From Bacteroides helcogenes P 36-108 (lineage in GTDB: Bacteria; Bacteroidota; Bacteroidia; Bacteroidales; Bacteroidaceae): DNA of 64,000 nucleotides. The stretch's first letter is position 1. Every line of letters begins with the position of its first letter. The notes beneath the pieces were generated by a model. The model did not search any database, was not told the DNA's origin, and was given only the letters and a program-made list of their open reading frames with translations. Shown piece after piece: positions 43,593 through 51,792 of the stretch. Made by a program: the position numbers and the translations under genes. Location: contig NC_014933.1 of NCBI RefSeq assembly GCF_000186225.1, forward strand, positions 1,116,001 to 1,180,000, written 5' to 3'.

Positions 43593-44963
43593 ATGAAAAA
43601 GAATAAGATATTCATTCTCACGGTAATTCTGCTAAGCTATTTTGTCACGGCAATGGATGGTGCAGTAGTAATCACAGGGTTGGAAAAAATAGCAAAGGAA
43701 CTTTCTTTAAGTCAAGTTTCTTTGTCTTGGGTGACAAATGCCTATGTGCTGGCATGGGGCGGATTTATGTTGTTCGGAGGGAAACTAAGCGATACTTTAG
43801 GACGGAAACAGGCTTTAAATCTGTCGCTGGTGATTTTTGGCATAAGTTCGGCATTGGCAGGATTGGCATCTTCTGCTGACATTCTGATATTCGCAAGATT
43901 CTTGCAAGGAATGTCTGCCGCAGTACTTGCACCCACCTCTTTAGCTCTGATAATTGACCATTTTGAAGGTCAAGAACGGGTGAAAGCCATCGCGTGGTAT
44001 AGTTCCATTTCAGGATTGGGCATGAGTATTGGACTTATTGTAGGAGGTGCTTTAGCGGATTTCTTTTCTTGGCGCTATGGTTTCTTTATCAATATTCCGA
44101 TTGTTTGCTTTATGCTTATGGTTTCTTTCATGGAACTTGACAATAAGACGCATGATGCAGGAACTCGTTCTCACTTAGATATAACTGGGACAATATTGTC
44201 TGTGGTCTGTATCTTTTCATTTGTATATGCCATCAATGGTACTAAACAATTAGTATTTTGGATTGCTGTTTCTGCTTTGTCGTTAGCTACATTTATTGGA
44301 GTAGAAAAGCATAGTCAGCATCCTGTGATGCCGCTTTGGCTGTTTAACTCTACAAGAACAAGAGCCAACATTTCACGAATTTTGTTTTCGGGTTCTATGA
44401 TGGGATTTTATTTCTTCATTTCTCAGTACTTGCAAGAGGTGTTTCATCTTTCACCTTTGTGGGTAGGTATAGCATTCTTCCCACTTACCCTATCTACATT
44501 CGTTGCAGCAGTGGTAGTGCCGACATTCATTCATCGATTTGGAAACAGTCACGTTCTTTTTTCGGGTTTGGTAATAATGCTTATTGGATTTGGACTGATT
44601 GTTTATTTAGGAGGAGAAAGTTCGTATCTTATAGGTATATCTGTGCCCATGTTGCTGCTTGGTATAGGACAGGGATTCGCAATGAGCCCACTTACTAATG
44701 CAGGAATTATGGGCGTAACTCCCAATAATGCAGGTGTCGCATCTGGATTGGTCAATGCAGCTCATCAGATAGGATGCTCAATCGGATTATCTTTAATGGT
44801 CACGGCAAGTAATGGTCTTTCAAATGCCGTTTCCGTTTGCCACACGGCAATGATTGTCGCTTTTATTTTTATTCTCATTGCTTTATTTGTAATGTTTGGA
44901 AGAGCCAAATACGCAAGAAAAATAGTATTAACAACAATAAATAAGAAATTATGGAATATATAA
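43593..44963 (+). CDS. MFS multidrug-type transporter (DHA2-like)
   Basis: A 456-residue polytopic transporter. It starts [20 protein letters not shown] and has [19 protein letters not shown] and [16 protein letters not shown], the motif A region between helices 2 and 3. [20 protein letters not shown] and [20 protein letters not shown] match motif C of drug:H+ antiporters. It should export a small molecule using the proton gradient. The gene follows the hydrolase after 4 bp and overlaps the reductase start by 13 bp. Confidence 0.9.
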   Translation: MKKNKIFILTVILLSYFVTAMDGAVVITGLEKIAKELSLSQVSLSWVTNAYVLAWGGFMLFGGKLSDTLGRKQALNLSLVIFGISSALAGLASSADILIFARFLQGMSAAVLAPTSLALIIDHFEGQERVKAIAWYSSISGLGMSIGLIVGGALADFFSWRYGFFINIPIVCFMLMVSFMELDNKTHDAGTRSHLDITGTILSVVCIFSFVYAINGTKQLVFWIAVSALSLATFIGVEKHSQHPVMPLWLFNSTRTRANISRILFSGSMMGFYFFISQYLQEVFHLSPLWVGIAFFPLTLSTFVAAVVVPTFIHRFGNSHVLFSGLVIMLIGFGLIVYLGGESSYLIGISVPMLLLGIGQGFAMSPLTNAGIMGVTPNNAGVASGLVNAAHQIGCSIGLSLMVTASNGLSNAVSVCHTAMIVAFIFILIALFVMFGRAKYARKIVLTTINKKLWNI

Positions 44964-45799
44964 CTTTAAGTAATGATGTGCAAATGCCCATTCTCGGTTT
45001 TGGTGTATATCAAATCGAAACAACAGAGTGTGAACGTTGTGTAGAGGATGCTTTTGATGTCGGTTATCGACTGATTGACACAGCAGCGGCATATATGAAC
45101 GAGGCGGCTGTCGGTCGTGCGATAAAGAATAGTGGAATAAAGCGTGAAGAGCTCTTTATCACAACAAAACTATGGCTGCAAGATGCTGGATATGATTCTG
45201 CAAAAACAGCATTCTATCGCTCATTGGACCGATTAGGATTGGATTATCTTGACCTCTATCTTGTACATAAGCCCCTTGGCGATTATTATGGAGCATGGCG
45301 TGCGCTTGAAGACCTCTATCGAAAAGGATTGATTCGTGCCATTGGTGTGTGCAACTTCTATCCAGACCGCTTGGTGGATTTGTGCTGCAATGCCAAAATA
45401 AAGCCAATGATTAATCAGATGGAAACTCATGTTTTTTGGCAGCATAATGGCTACCAGCAGATAATGAACCAATATGATGTTGCTTTGCAATCTTGGGGCA
45501 CATTCGTGGAGGGGCGCAATGGGTTCTTCAATAACAGCCTGTTGAAATCAATTGGTGATAAACATGGGAAATCTGTCGCACAAGTAGCCTTACGATGGCT
45601 TATTCAGCGTGGCATAGTTTGTATTCCGAAATCACTTCATAGAGAACGCATGGAACAAAATTTTGATGTATTTGATTTTAGTTTGTCTGATGAAGAAATG
45701 AATGAAATTAAAAAACTTGATACACATCACACCTTGTTTTATTCTCATTACGATTATGAGAAAGTAGAATTATTGAATCATATTCGATATGATATATAA
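44951..45799 (+). CDS. Aldo/keto reductase
   Basis: A 282-residue AKR of the small-molecule reductase type (2,5-diketo-gluconate reductase-like). Visible features: [31 protein letters not shown] with catalytic Asp and Tyr, FITTKLWL with the catalytic Lys, [11 protein letters not shown] with the catalytic His, and a C-terminal NADPH site [20 protein letters not shown]. It reduces carbonyls with NADPH in the cytoplasm. Overlap with the MFS gene shows translational coupling. Confidence 0.92.
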   Translation: MEYITLSNDVQMPILGFGVYQIETTECERCVEDAFDVGYRLIDTAAAYMNEAAVGRAIKNSGIKREELFITTKLWLQDAGYDSAKTAFYRSLDRLGLDYLDLYLVHKPLGDYYGAWRALEDLYRKGLIRAIGVCNFYPDRLVDLCCNAKIKPMINQMETHVFWQHNGYQQIMNQYDVALQSWGTFVEGRNGFFNNSLLKSIGDKHGKSVAQVALRWLIQRGIVCIPKSLHRERMEQNFDVFDFSLSDEEMNEIKKLDTHHTLFYSHYDYEKVELLNHIRYDI

Positions 45800-45969
45800 A
45801 AAGGTAAATGAATGAAAGCAGTAAGAATATTATAGATTTGGCGACGGTCATGATTTCTGCGGTTTGCTGTGCCTTGCTTAGCTGTCAAATAACTCTTTTC
45901 AGCCACAAAGGTAATACAATTTTTAGAAATAGGAAGTTTCTGTTAAAGCTCTAAATGCAAATACAGAAA

Positions 45970-46016
45970 AAATCTCAATTCTATATGTTATGTAATGACA
46001 TACAGAATTGAGATTT
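45970..46016 (-). terminator. Terminator after the arginase-like gene
   Basis: Perfect arms AAATCTCAATTCT / AGAATTGAGATTT (45970-45982 and 46004-46016), 13 bp past the arginase-like stop. On the minus strand it is followed by T-rich sequence. It may also stop transcripts from the reductase side. Confidence 0.75.
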
Positions 46017-46029
46017 GCGAGTATTCAAC

Positions 46030-46983
46030 TTACTCTTCAAACATTTTAATGGCTCTCAACATATTTCTTAGATTGATTGCTATTCTTGGCATTGGCTCTG
46101 CTACAGTCAATGCGTCAATTTGAGCATGAGCATGAATATCATTGATAATTCTAACAACTTCAGACATCTTCAAGCCATTATTTACAACACCGACCGCCGG
46201 AATTATTTCAGAAGGGTCTAACACATCCATATCAAAGTGAATAAGAATATGCTTTGCTCCTGTTTGTTTTATCCAATTCAGCACAGCTTTACTATCGACC
46301 TTCACTTCTTGAACTGTTAGATTTTTCATTCCATATTCTCTTTGGCGTACTTTAATTTCATCACGTTCCCAATCGCGTAGCCCTACAAATAGGATATTTG
46401 ATGGAGCTATGCTGGTGGGCAATGAAGAAAGGATTTTATTATCGCCTTTTCCCATGAGGGCAGTAACAGCCATAGCATGGTATCCAGGATAAGCTTCTCC
46501 AGGAAGCGTAATGTCTGGATGTGCATCAATCCACACTACGGCAACATCATTTTTATATTTATCTGCAAGAAAAGTAAATGGAGCAACACTTACAGAGCAT
46601 TCTCCACCAAGAGTTATGATTCGGTCTGGCTTTTCTATCTTTAGCATTTCAACGGCTACACTTGTTTGTTGTGCAATTATATCACGGTCATAAACACCAT
46701 CCTGCACTTTGCGTTCGCCTATTTCTGTCGATATAGGTATAGTTATTTTTTTCTGTGCAGGATTTTGAGGAGCCAATACTTCCAACAATTGTGCCCCAAG
46801 CATATAGCCCAATGAAGCATCATCTGGATTCTTGACTTCCGTAATCAACGAAGAAACGTTGCCCCCTTGCCATTGAGGATAAATCAATCTTACTGTTTTT
46901 CCCATTCTTTCTTGATTGTTTTGTGCATTTACAATTGTCAACGCAACAAGTGCCCATGCGATGGTTAATAGATATTTTTTCAT
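46030..46983 (-). CDS. Exported arginase/agmatinase-family protein
   Basis: A 317-residue ureohydrolase-fold protein with signal peptide MKKYLLTIAWALVALTIVNA, which is unusual because arginases are cytoplasmic. The metal motifs WIDAHPDI (D153, H155, D157) and HFDMDVLDP (two Asp) are kept. The first manganese motif, normally G-G-D-H-S, reads GGECS (126-130), so a metal-binding His is replaced by C129. Related arginase-family proteins of unknown substrate show similar changes. Activity on guanidino compounds is possible but not assured. It follows the nitroreductase gene after 16 bp in one operon. Confidence 0.82.
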   Translation of the reverse strand: MKKYLLTIAWALVALTIVNAQNNQERMGKTVRLIYPQWQGGNVSSLITEVKNPDDASLGYMLGAQLLEVLAPQNPAQKKITIPISTEIGERKVQDGVYDRDIIAQQTSVAVEMLKIEKPDRIITLGGECSVSVAPFTFLADKYKNDVAVVWIDAHPDITLPGEAYPGYHAMAVTALMGKGDNKILSSLPTSIAPSNILFVGLRDWERDEIKVRQREYGMKNLTVQEVKVDSKAVLNWIKQTGAKHILIHFDMDVLDPSEIIPAVGVVNNGLKMSEVVRIINDIHAHAQIDALTVAEPMPRIAINLRNMLRAIKMFEE

Positions 46984-46999
46984 TCTTTTATTTGTTCTA

Positions 47000-47602
47000 T
47001 CAATCTACGTAATACACATAATTTTCTTTTCTCTTTCGAGGAAGAGGATTTTCTTGTGCGCTATAACCGATAACACAGTTTCCTATTCCTTCGTAATTTC
47101 CTTCGATTCCCCATTCTTTTAAAAGAGATTTACCTTCGGATGTTTCAAAAACTTCTTTGGCACGGTGAATCCAACAACTTCCCAAACCTACCGAATGTGC
47201 GGCATTCATAAGGTTACCCATTACCAATGAACCGTCATATAAATATGTCGGACATTGTTTGTCGGCAAGAACAACCAAAACCACTGGAGCATTATAGAAA
47301 GGGTCTGAGCTTGTCCCCATAGCATCAGCGTTGAGTTTTGACAGTTTGTCACGCACTTGCTTGTTGGTTACAGCGACGATAATGGGGGATTGTCTCCCCA
47401 TTCCTGTAGGTGCATAAGATCCCGCTTCGATAATCTTTTCAACCAATGTTCTCTCAGGCATTTTATCCTGATAAGCTCTGATTGCCCTACGGGTTTTCAG
47501 AACCTCTAATGTTTCATTTTTACTCATTTTGTTATTTGAACATGATGTTATAAACGCCAACAAGATAGTTGACAATAGAATTTTCAATTTAATATTTGTC
47601 AT
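47000..47602 (-). CDS. Exported nitroreductase-family lipoprotein
   Basis: A 200-residue nitroreductase starting at 47602 with a lipoprotein signal (LLSTILLAFITSCSNN). The FMN fold has RRAIRAYQDKMPERTLVEKI near residues 38-57 and APTGMGRQSPIIVAV near 66-80. GLGSCWIHRAKEVFE lies near 145 and GYSAQENPLPRKRKE near the C-terminus. A longer frame starting upstream is rejected because the -7 box (47623-47630) lies inside it. Nitroreductases are normally cytoplasmic NAD(P)H enzymes; with a lipobox this one would need another electron source, or the leader is not cleaved (inference). Divergent HxlR gene on the right. Confidence 0.85.
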   Translation of the reverse strand: MTNIKLKILLSTILLAFITSCSNNKMSKNETLEVLKTRRAIRAYQDKMPERTLVEKIIEAGSYAPTGMGRQSPIIVAVTNKQVRDKLSKLNADAMGTSSDPFYNAPVVLVVLADKQCPTYLYDGSLVMGNLMNAAHSVGLGSCWIHRAKEVFETSEGKSLLKEWGIEGNYEGIGNCVIGYSAQENPLPRKRKENYVYYVD

Positions 47603-47622
47603 TACGTATATTCTTTTGGGTG

Positions 47623-47745
47623 CAAAGTTACTCTGTTTTGACAGGATGTACAAGTACTGACAAAAGTATCATATACTGATGATTTTGTCAGTATATAACA
47701 AATGTAATAATATATAGTCCATTTCGCTTTTTATCACTAACTTTG
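47623..47745. promoter_or_regulatory. Divergent promoters of the nitroreductase and hxlR-type genes
   Basis: The minus-strand -7 box TAACTTTG (plus 47623-47630) lies 20 bp before the nitroreductase. The plus-strand TAACTTTG (47738-47745) lies 27 bp before the HxlR-type gene. The region between contains GTACTGACAAAA (47651-47662) and TACTGATGATTTTGTCAGTA (47674-47693); the latter holds TACTGA/TCAGTA arms and is a likely operator. Confidence 0.65.
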
Positions 47746-47772
47746 CACATAATTATCAATTTAAATAAGTAT

Positions 47773-48123
47773 ATGTACGAAAGAAAAATACCATTAGACT
47801 TGACTTGTGGCATTAAGTTAGCAATGGAAGTGATAGGAGGCAAGTGGAAAAGCTGCATAATCTTTGACCTACGTGATGGTGCAAAACGCCCAAGCGAATT
47901 GATGAAATTTTATCCTGATGCTAATGCACGTGTTATAAACCTCCAACTAAAAGAACTAACAGAATACGGACTTATTGAGAAAAAAATATTTGCAGAATTA
48001 CCACCTCATTCTGAATATACACTAACGGATTTAGGACGTTCTGTTCTTCCTGTTTTGGATGAATTGAATAATTGGGGAAACAGTATTAAACCTCATATGA
48101 AAAAACTTTATGGTGAGAAATAA
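47773..48123 (+). CDS. HxlR-family transcriptional regulator
   Basis: A 116-residue winged-helix regulator starting MYERKIPLDLTCGIKLAMEV. The family pattern GGKWKSCIIFDLRDGAKRPS and LKELTEYGLIEKKIFAELPP is clear. The N-terminal cysteine C12 is in the position used for thiol sensing of electrophiles in YodB and HypR. Divergent pairing with a nitroreductase gene is the known arrangement for those regulators in Bacillus. The ATG at 47743 is rejected since it falls inside the -7 box. Confidence 0.9.
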   Translation: MYERKIPLDLTCGIKLAMEVIGGKWKSCIIFDLRDGAKRPSELMKFYPDANARVINLQLKELTEYGLIEKKIFAELPPHSEYTLTDLGRSVLPVLDELNNWGNSIKPHMKKLYGEK

Positions 48124-48155
48124 GACCTTTGGGTATATTAAAAAGAAGAAACTTT

Positions 48156-48188
48156 AATAGGGACAGAGTTTAATCCTCAGTCCCTATT
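48156..48188 (+). terminator. Terminator after the hxlR-type gene
   Basis: Arms AATAGGGAC / GTCCCTATT (48156-48164 and 48180-48188), 32 bp past the stop, followed by T-rich sequence. Confidence 0.6.
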
Positions 48189-48227
48189 TAGAAATTATTA
48201 TTCCGAAGTTATCAATTCTAATGCAAT

Positions 48228-49718
48228 TTATAGCTTAAAACCTCTGTCTGACTTAATCTGCTGCCTTGTACCCATTCGATTAGCTTTCTCAATTTGTTCC
48301 TTGAACCAATCGCCAATATGTTGGCTGCCAACCGCAAGTACAAGTTTGCCTTTGTCTATTACTGCCGTAAAGACGGTATCATTAACCTTTATCTTCCGAT
48401 TATGTTCTTCCGAATAGAGTTCACCGCTGTATGTAAGTGGCTTTCCTTTCATAAGGCGTGCAGTCTGTTCATCATTGAAACCAACAGACTTGCATAGTCC
48501 CTCGACTTTCAGCATTTGTGGAAACATAGGATACCATATAGCTGCTTTCTGTAATGCGCCTCTGAATAATTCTGTTGTAGCTTGTTTCTTTGCTATAGCA
48601 TCGTTCAATGCAGTACTATGCTGCCGTTGCATTTCAAGTATCTGCCGACTGTGTTCGCTTTCCATTGCTTGTAACTGATGTTGCAACGTGCCTATGTCCT
48701 CGTCACGGTAGGTAATATCTTGATTTAGCTGTCGGTTTTCCTTTTCCAACTGCTTGAACTTGTTGCTTCCGAAAAGAGAACCGACACTTTCGGCTATGTT
48801 GGTAACAGCCGTTGTGGTAGCTCCTTTCAGCCTGTCAGTACGGATTTCGTTCTTCACCTGCTGGAGTTCTTTTTCTGCATCGGTCTTCTGTTCCTGCAAC
48901 ACCTGCAAGCCCGATTCCATCTCCGTATTCTTCTTTTTCAATTCCCTGTAATACTGCAAGGTGGTGGTGTGCCTCGCTTCCGATCCACGTACACCACGTT
49001 GTAATCCATATTTCTCCATTGCTTGTGCATAGCTGTCGTGATAGGCTATCAGCTTGTCACGTGTGAGCACATCATCGGCACAGAGCCGTACCGTGTCGGC
49101 TGATTTCTTTCTGTACTTGCGCTTGCTGCCGTTCTGTTCGCCCTTAGCTTTTCTCCGTTCCCCCTTGACTATCGGAATGACCGTTGCGTGCAGGTGTGGA
49201 GTTTCCTCGTCCATGTGCAGCACTGCCGATACCACGTTGTCCTTTCCGAACTGTGTGTTCAGCTATCGGAGGCTGTCATCACACCAGCCGTCCAACTGCC
49301 CGTTGCCTACTACCTGCATCATGTCTTCATGCGTTCCCGACAACACCACACGGATGGCACGTACTTGGTCGGCTGTAATCTTCCGTCTGATGCCTGCCGT
49401 CTGTATGCGGTGGGTAATTGCGCCGTCACGGTCTGCCACTCCTTCGGGCAGTTCCACAAGTTCACGGTTTAGACAGGTGCGCCGTGGGTCTGCATTGTCG
49501 GGTATGGACTTGCGGTCTATATGGTTGCTCATCCTTGTATCGGAAGAGCCTTTCGCCTTGTTCCCTTTGGCATCCCATAGTGTTTTGGGAATGCTCTGCT
49601 TGCAACTGAACTGTGATACAGCCCCGTTGATTGTCACTCGTCCCATGATAGGGACAATACCGTCTTTCTCCTTGCTGCCGTTCACGTAGAACAGCACCTT
49701 GAATGTGCTTCTGCTCAT
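48228..49718 (-). pseudogene. Integrase N-terminus fused to a MobV/Pre relaxase, with internal stop
   Basis: The frame starts at 49718 with MSRSTFKVLFYVNGSKEKDG and continues IVPIMGRVTINGAVSQFSCK, the arm-binding start of a Bacteroides tyrosine integrase. After about 55-60 residues it changes to relaxase sequence (NHIDRKSIPDNADPRRTCLN). An in-frame amber codon at 49263-49265 follows DDSLR where relatives, as recalled, have a tryptophan. The same frame resumes with LNTQFGKDN and VLHMDEETPHLHATVIPIV, the metal-binding HxHxx motif of MobV, then long coiled coil to 48228. A deletion thus fused int and mob, and a nonsense mutation then broke the product. Neither function is likely to remain. Confidence 0.8.
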
Positions 49719-49942
49719 GTTTAACTTTTTTGGTTGCAAAACTAATAATCAATGAGTTAAACCTTGATAAGCAAATCTAAGCAGAGCGGCGCAATCGCAC
49801 GGGAACTGTTAAAACTGTATCTTTATCGAGTAACGAGTTGGAAACCGTTCTGTTTCCTAAATCCGCTTTTCTTTGCTTTTTCCAATTTTAGCAGTTGTCC
49901 TCGTCTGACCTCATTATGGCTTTATTTAAAGCCGTTTAGCGT

Positions 49943-49987
49943 CATTTCCTCCTTTTTATTCGTGCAATACAGAGATTTTGAGTAATT
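49943..49987 (+). repeat. Right att-like direct repeat
   Basis: Partner of 41326-41370 (42 of 45 positions). It runs into GTAATTTTGC (49982-49991), which fits the GTAnnTTTGC core recalled for CTnDOT-family attachment sites. Confidence 0.75.
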
Positions 49988-49990
49988 TTG
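49983..49990 (+). promoter_or_regulatory. -7 box of the rbfA operon, at the element boundary
   Basis: TAATTTTG matches TAnnTTTG, 27 bp before the rbfA ATG. The bases that would form the -33 region lie inside the att-like repeat, so the element's end may set the strength of this promoter. Confidence 0.6.
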
Positions 49991-50017
49991 CCATCAAAAC
50001 ATTAGAAGCAGAGTTTT

Positions 50018-50350
50018 ATGGAAACAACCCGTCAGAATAAGATAGCCCGCTTGCTCCAAAAGGAGTTGAGCGATATTTTTTTGTTGCAAACCAAGTCCAT
50101 GCCGGGAATACTGGTTTCGGTCAGCGCAGTTCGCATCAGTCCCGACATGAGTGTGGCACGCGCTTATCTCAGTATATTCCCTTCAGAGAAAGGAGAAGAA
50201 ATGATAAAGAATATTAATGCCAATATGAAGTCTGTCCGCTATGAATTGGGAACTCGTGTGCGCCATCAGCTCCGTATCATTCCCGAACTGAAATTCTTTG
50301 TGGACGATTCTTTGGATTATCTCGAAAAAATAGACGAGTTGTTGAAGTGA
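50018..50350 (+). CDS. rbfA: 30S ribosome-binding factor RbfA
   Basis: A 110-residue RbfA with the KH-like fold: NKIARLLQKELSDIFLLQT, then GILVSVSAVRISPDMSVARA and LRIIPELKFFVDDSLDYLEK. It helps mature the 16S rRNA 5' end during 30S assembly. The FtsX-type permease gene starts inside its stop region (4 bp overlap), so the two are coupled. It is a core gene that lies at the right boundary of the accessory block. Confidence 0.95.
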   Translation: METTRQNKIARLLQKELSDIFLLQTKSMPGILVSVSAVRISPDMSVARAYLSIFPSEKGEEMIKNINANMKSVRYELGTRVRHQLRIIPELKFFVDDSLDYLEKIDELLK

Positions 50351-51585
50351 ACCTTCCTTTCTACATAGCCCGGCGCTACCTTTTTTCCAAGAAAAAGCAT
50401 AATGCCATTAATATTATCTCCGGTATTTCCGTATGTGGGGTAGCATTGGCAACATTGGCTCTGGTATGTACACTTTCCGTCTTTAACGGTTTTCAGGATA
50501 TGGTGGCAGGCTTCTTTACAGCTTTCGATCCGGAACTGAAGATTACAGTTCGTGAAGGAAAAGTTTTTGAACCGAATAGCGCCGCTTTCAGGCAAGTACG
50601 TTCCTTTTCTGAAATAGCTGTATGGACAGAAACATTGGAAGAAAATGCCATGGTGCAGTATAAAGACCGTCAGACTATGGCGGTTGTCAAGGGTGTAGAT
50701 GACAATTTTGAGCAATTGACCTCCATTGACAGCCTGTTGTACGGAACAGGCAAATTTATTCTGCATGATGCAGATGTTGATTACGGCATTTTGGGAGTGG
50801 AATTAATATCTGAACTGGGTACGGGAATCCAGTTTGTTGATCCTTTGCAGGTGTATGCTCCCAAAAGGAATGTTCGTGTAAATATGGCCAATCCTTCTGC
50901 TTCGTTCAATCGTGATTATCTTTTTTCACCGGGTGCGGTTTTTGTCGTGAACCAGCAGAAGTATGACGCAAGATATATTCTTACTTCCATTGGTTTTGCC
51001 CGCCGCTTGTTTGATTATGATACGGAAGTTTCGGCGGTAGAGCTAAAGTTGAAGCCGGGTGCTGACATTACTTCTGTACGGAACAGAATTACCCGCATCT
51101 TGGGAGATGGTTTTCTTGTGCAGAACCGCTATGAACAGCAGGCTGACGTATTTCGTATCATGGAGATAGAGAAGTTCATATCTTACCTTTTCCTTACTTT
51201 CATTCTTGCGATTTCCTGTTTTAACGTAATAGGCTCTTTGTCCATGCTTATCCTTGATAAACGTGAAGATGTGGATACTTTGCGGAATCTTGGTGCGGAT
51301 GACAAACTGATTGCCCGTATATTTTTGTTTGAAGGGCGCTTGATTTCTATATGCGGTGCGCTGGCGGGTATTTTTTTCGGTTTGCTGCTATGCTTTCTTC
51401 AACAGCGTTTCGGTATTATTTCTCTCGGAGGAAGCGGCAGTTTTGTTGTTGATTCCTATCCTGTCAGTGTGCATTTTACAGATGTGTTGCTGATTTTTAT
51501 AACAGTGATAGCGGTTGGCTTTCTGTCTGTGTGGTATCCTGTACATTATCTTACTTGCAGGCTTCTGAAAAAAGATCATCGATGA
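50347..51585 (+). CDS. FtsX-like ABC transporter permease (LolC/E type)
   Basis: A 412-residue permease using a GTG start that overlaps the rbfA stop. It starts NLPFYIARRYLFSKKKHNAI, then has a first membrane segment (INIISGISVCGVALATLALV), a periplasmic MacB-type domain (about 45-255) and three C-terminal membrane segments (FISYLFLTFILAISCFNVIG onwards). LolC/E-like proteins release lipoproteins from the inner membrane, using a separate ATPase encoded elsewhere. The exact substrate is inference. Confidence 0.88.
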   Translation: MNLPFYIARRYLFSKKKHNAINIISGISVCGVALATLALVCTLSVFNGFQDMVAGFFTAFDPELKITVREGKVFEPNSAAFRQVRSFSEIAVWTETLEENAMVQYKDRQTMAVVKGVDDNFEQLTSIDSLLYGTGKFILHDADVDYGILGVELISELGTGIQFVDPLQVYAPKRNVRVNMANPSASFNRDYLFSPGAVFVVNQQKYDARYILTSIGFARRLFDYDTEVSAVELKLKPGADITSVRNRITRILGDGFLVQNRYEQQADVFRIMEIEKFISYLFLTFILAISCFNVIGSLSMLILDKREDVDTLRNLGADDKLIARIFLFEGRLISICGALAGIFFGLLLCFLQQRFGIISLGGSGSFVVDSYPVSVHFTDVLLIFITVIAVGFLSVWYPVHYLTCRLLKKDHR

Positions 51586-51750
51586 AATCCTCCTTTTCGT
51601 CGATTTGATTTCTCCCCTGTTTTTGCATTTCGTATATTTGTCTCGGAATCAAATAGAGATGGTTTGTCGCTGTTACGGCACTTTCATAACTTGAATATAG
51701 TAGAAGAGACTCTCTCTAAATAGCGTTTTTTCATGTATTATTGACTTGAA

Positions 51751-51787
51751 GCCGTTTTTGCCCGTGAGGGCAGAAACGGCTTTTTAT
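51751..51787 (+). terminator. Terminator of the rbfA-permease operon
   Basis: GCCGTTTTTGCCC pairs with GGGCAGAAACGGC (51751-51763, 51768-51780), followed by TTTTTATTTT. The hairpin is also near the end of the converging yfhO gene. Confidence 0.8.
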
Positions 51788-51792
51788 TTTGA

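Larger units (their letters stand above)
41326..49987. mobile_element. Degenerate integrative mobilizable element with metabolic cargo
   Basis: The element is bounded by 45-bp imperfect direct repeats. Inside its right end lies the start of a tyrosine-integrase gene fused to a MobV relaxase that has a nonsense codon; no intact integrase is present. Cargo from left to right: AraC regulator, alpha/beta hydrolase, MFS transporter, aldo/keto reductase, arginase-like protein, nitroreductase and HxlR regulator. The cargo is more AT-rich than the flanking core genes. It appears stranded beside rbfA. Confidence 0.72.
49719..50017. other. Right end of the element and rbfA leader
   Basis: The 299-bp stretch holds the likely int promoter region, the right att-like repeat (49943-49987) and the rbfA promoter. 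No gene is seen. Confidence 0.6.
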
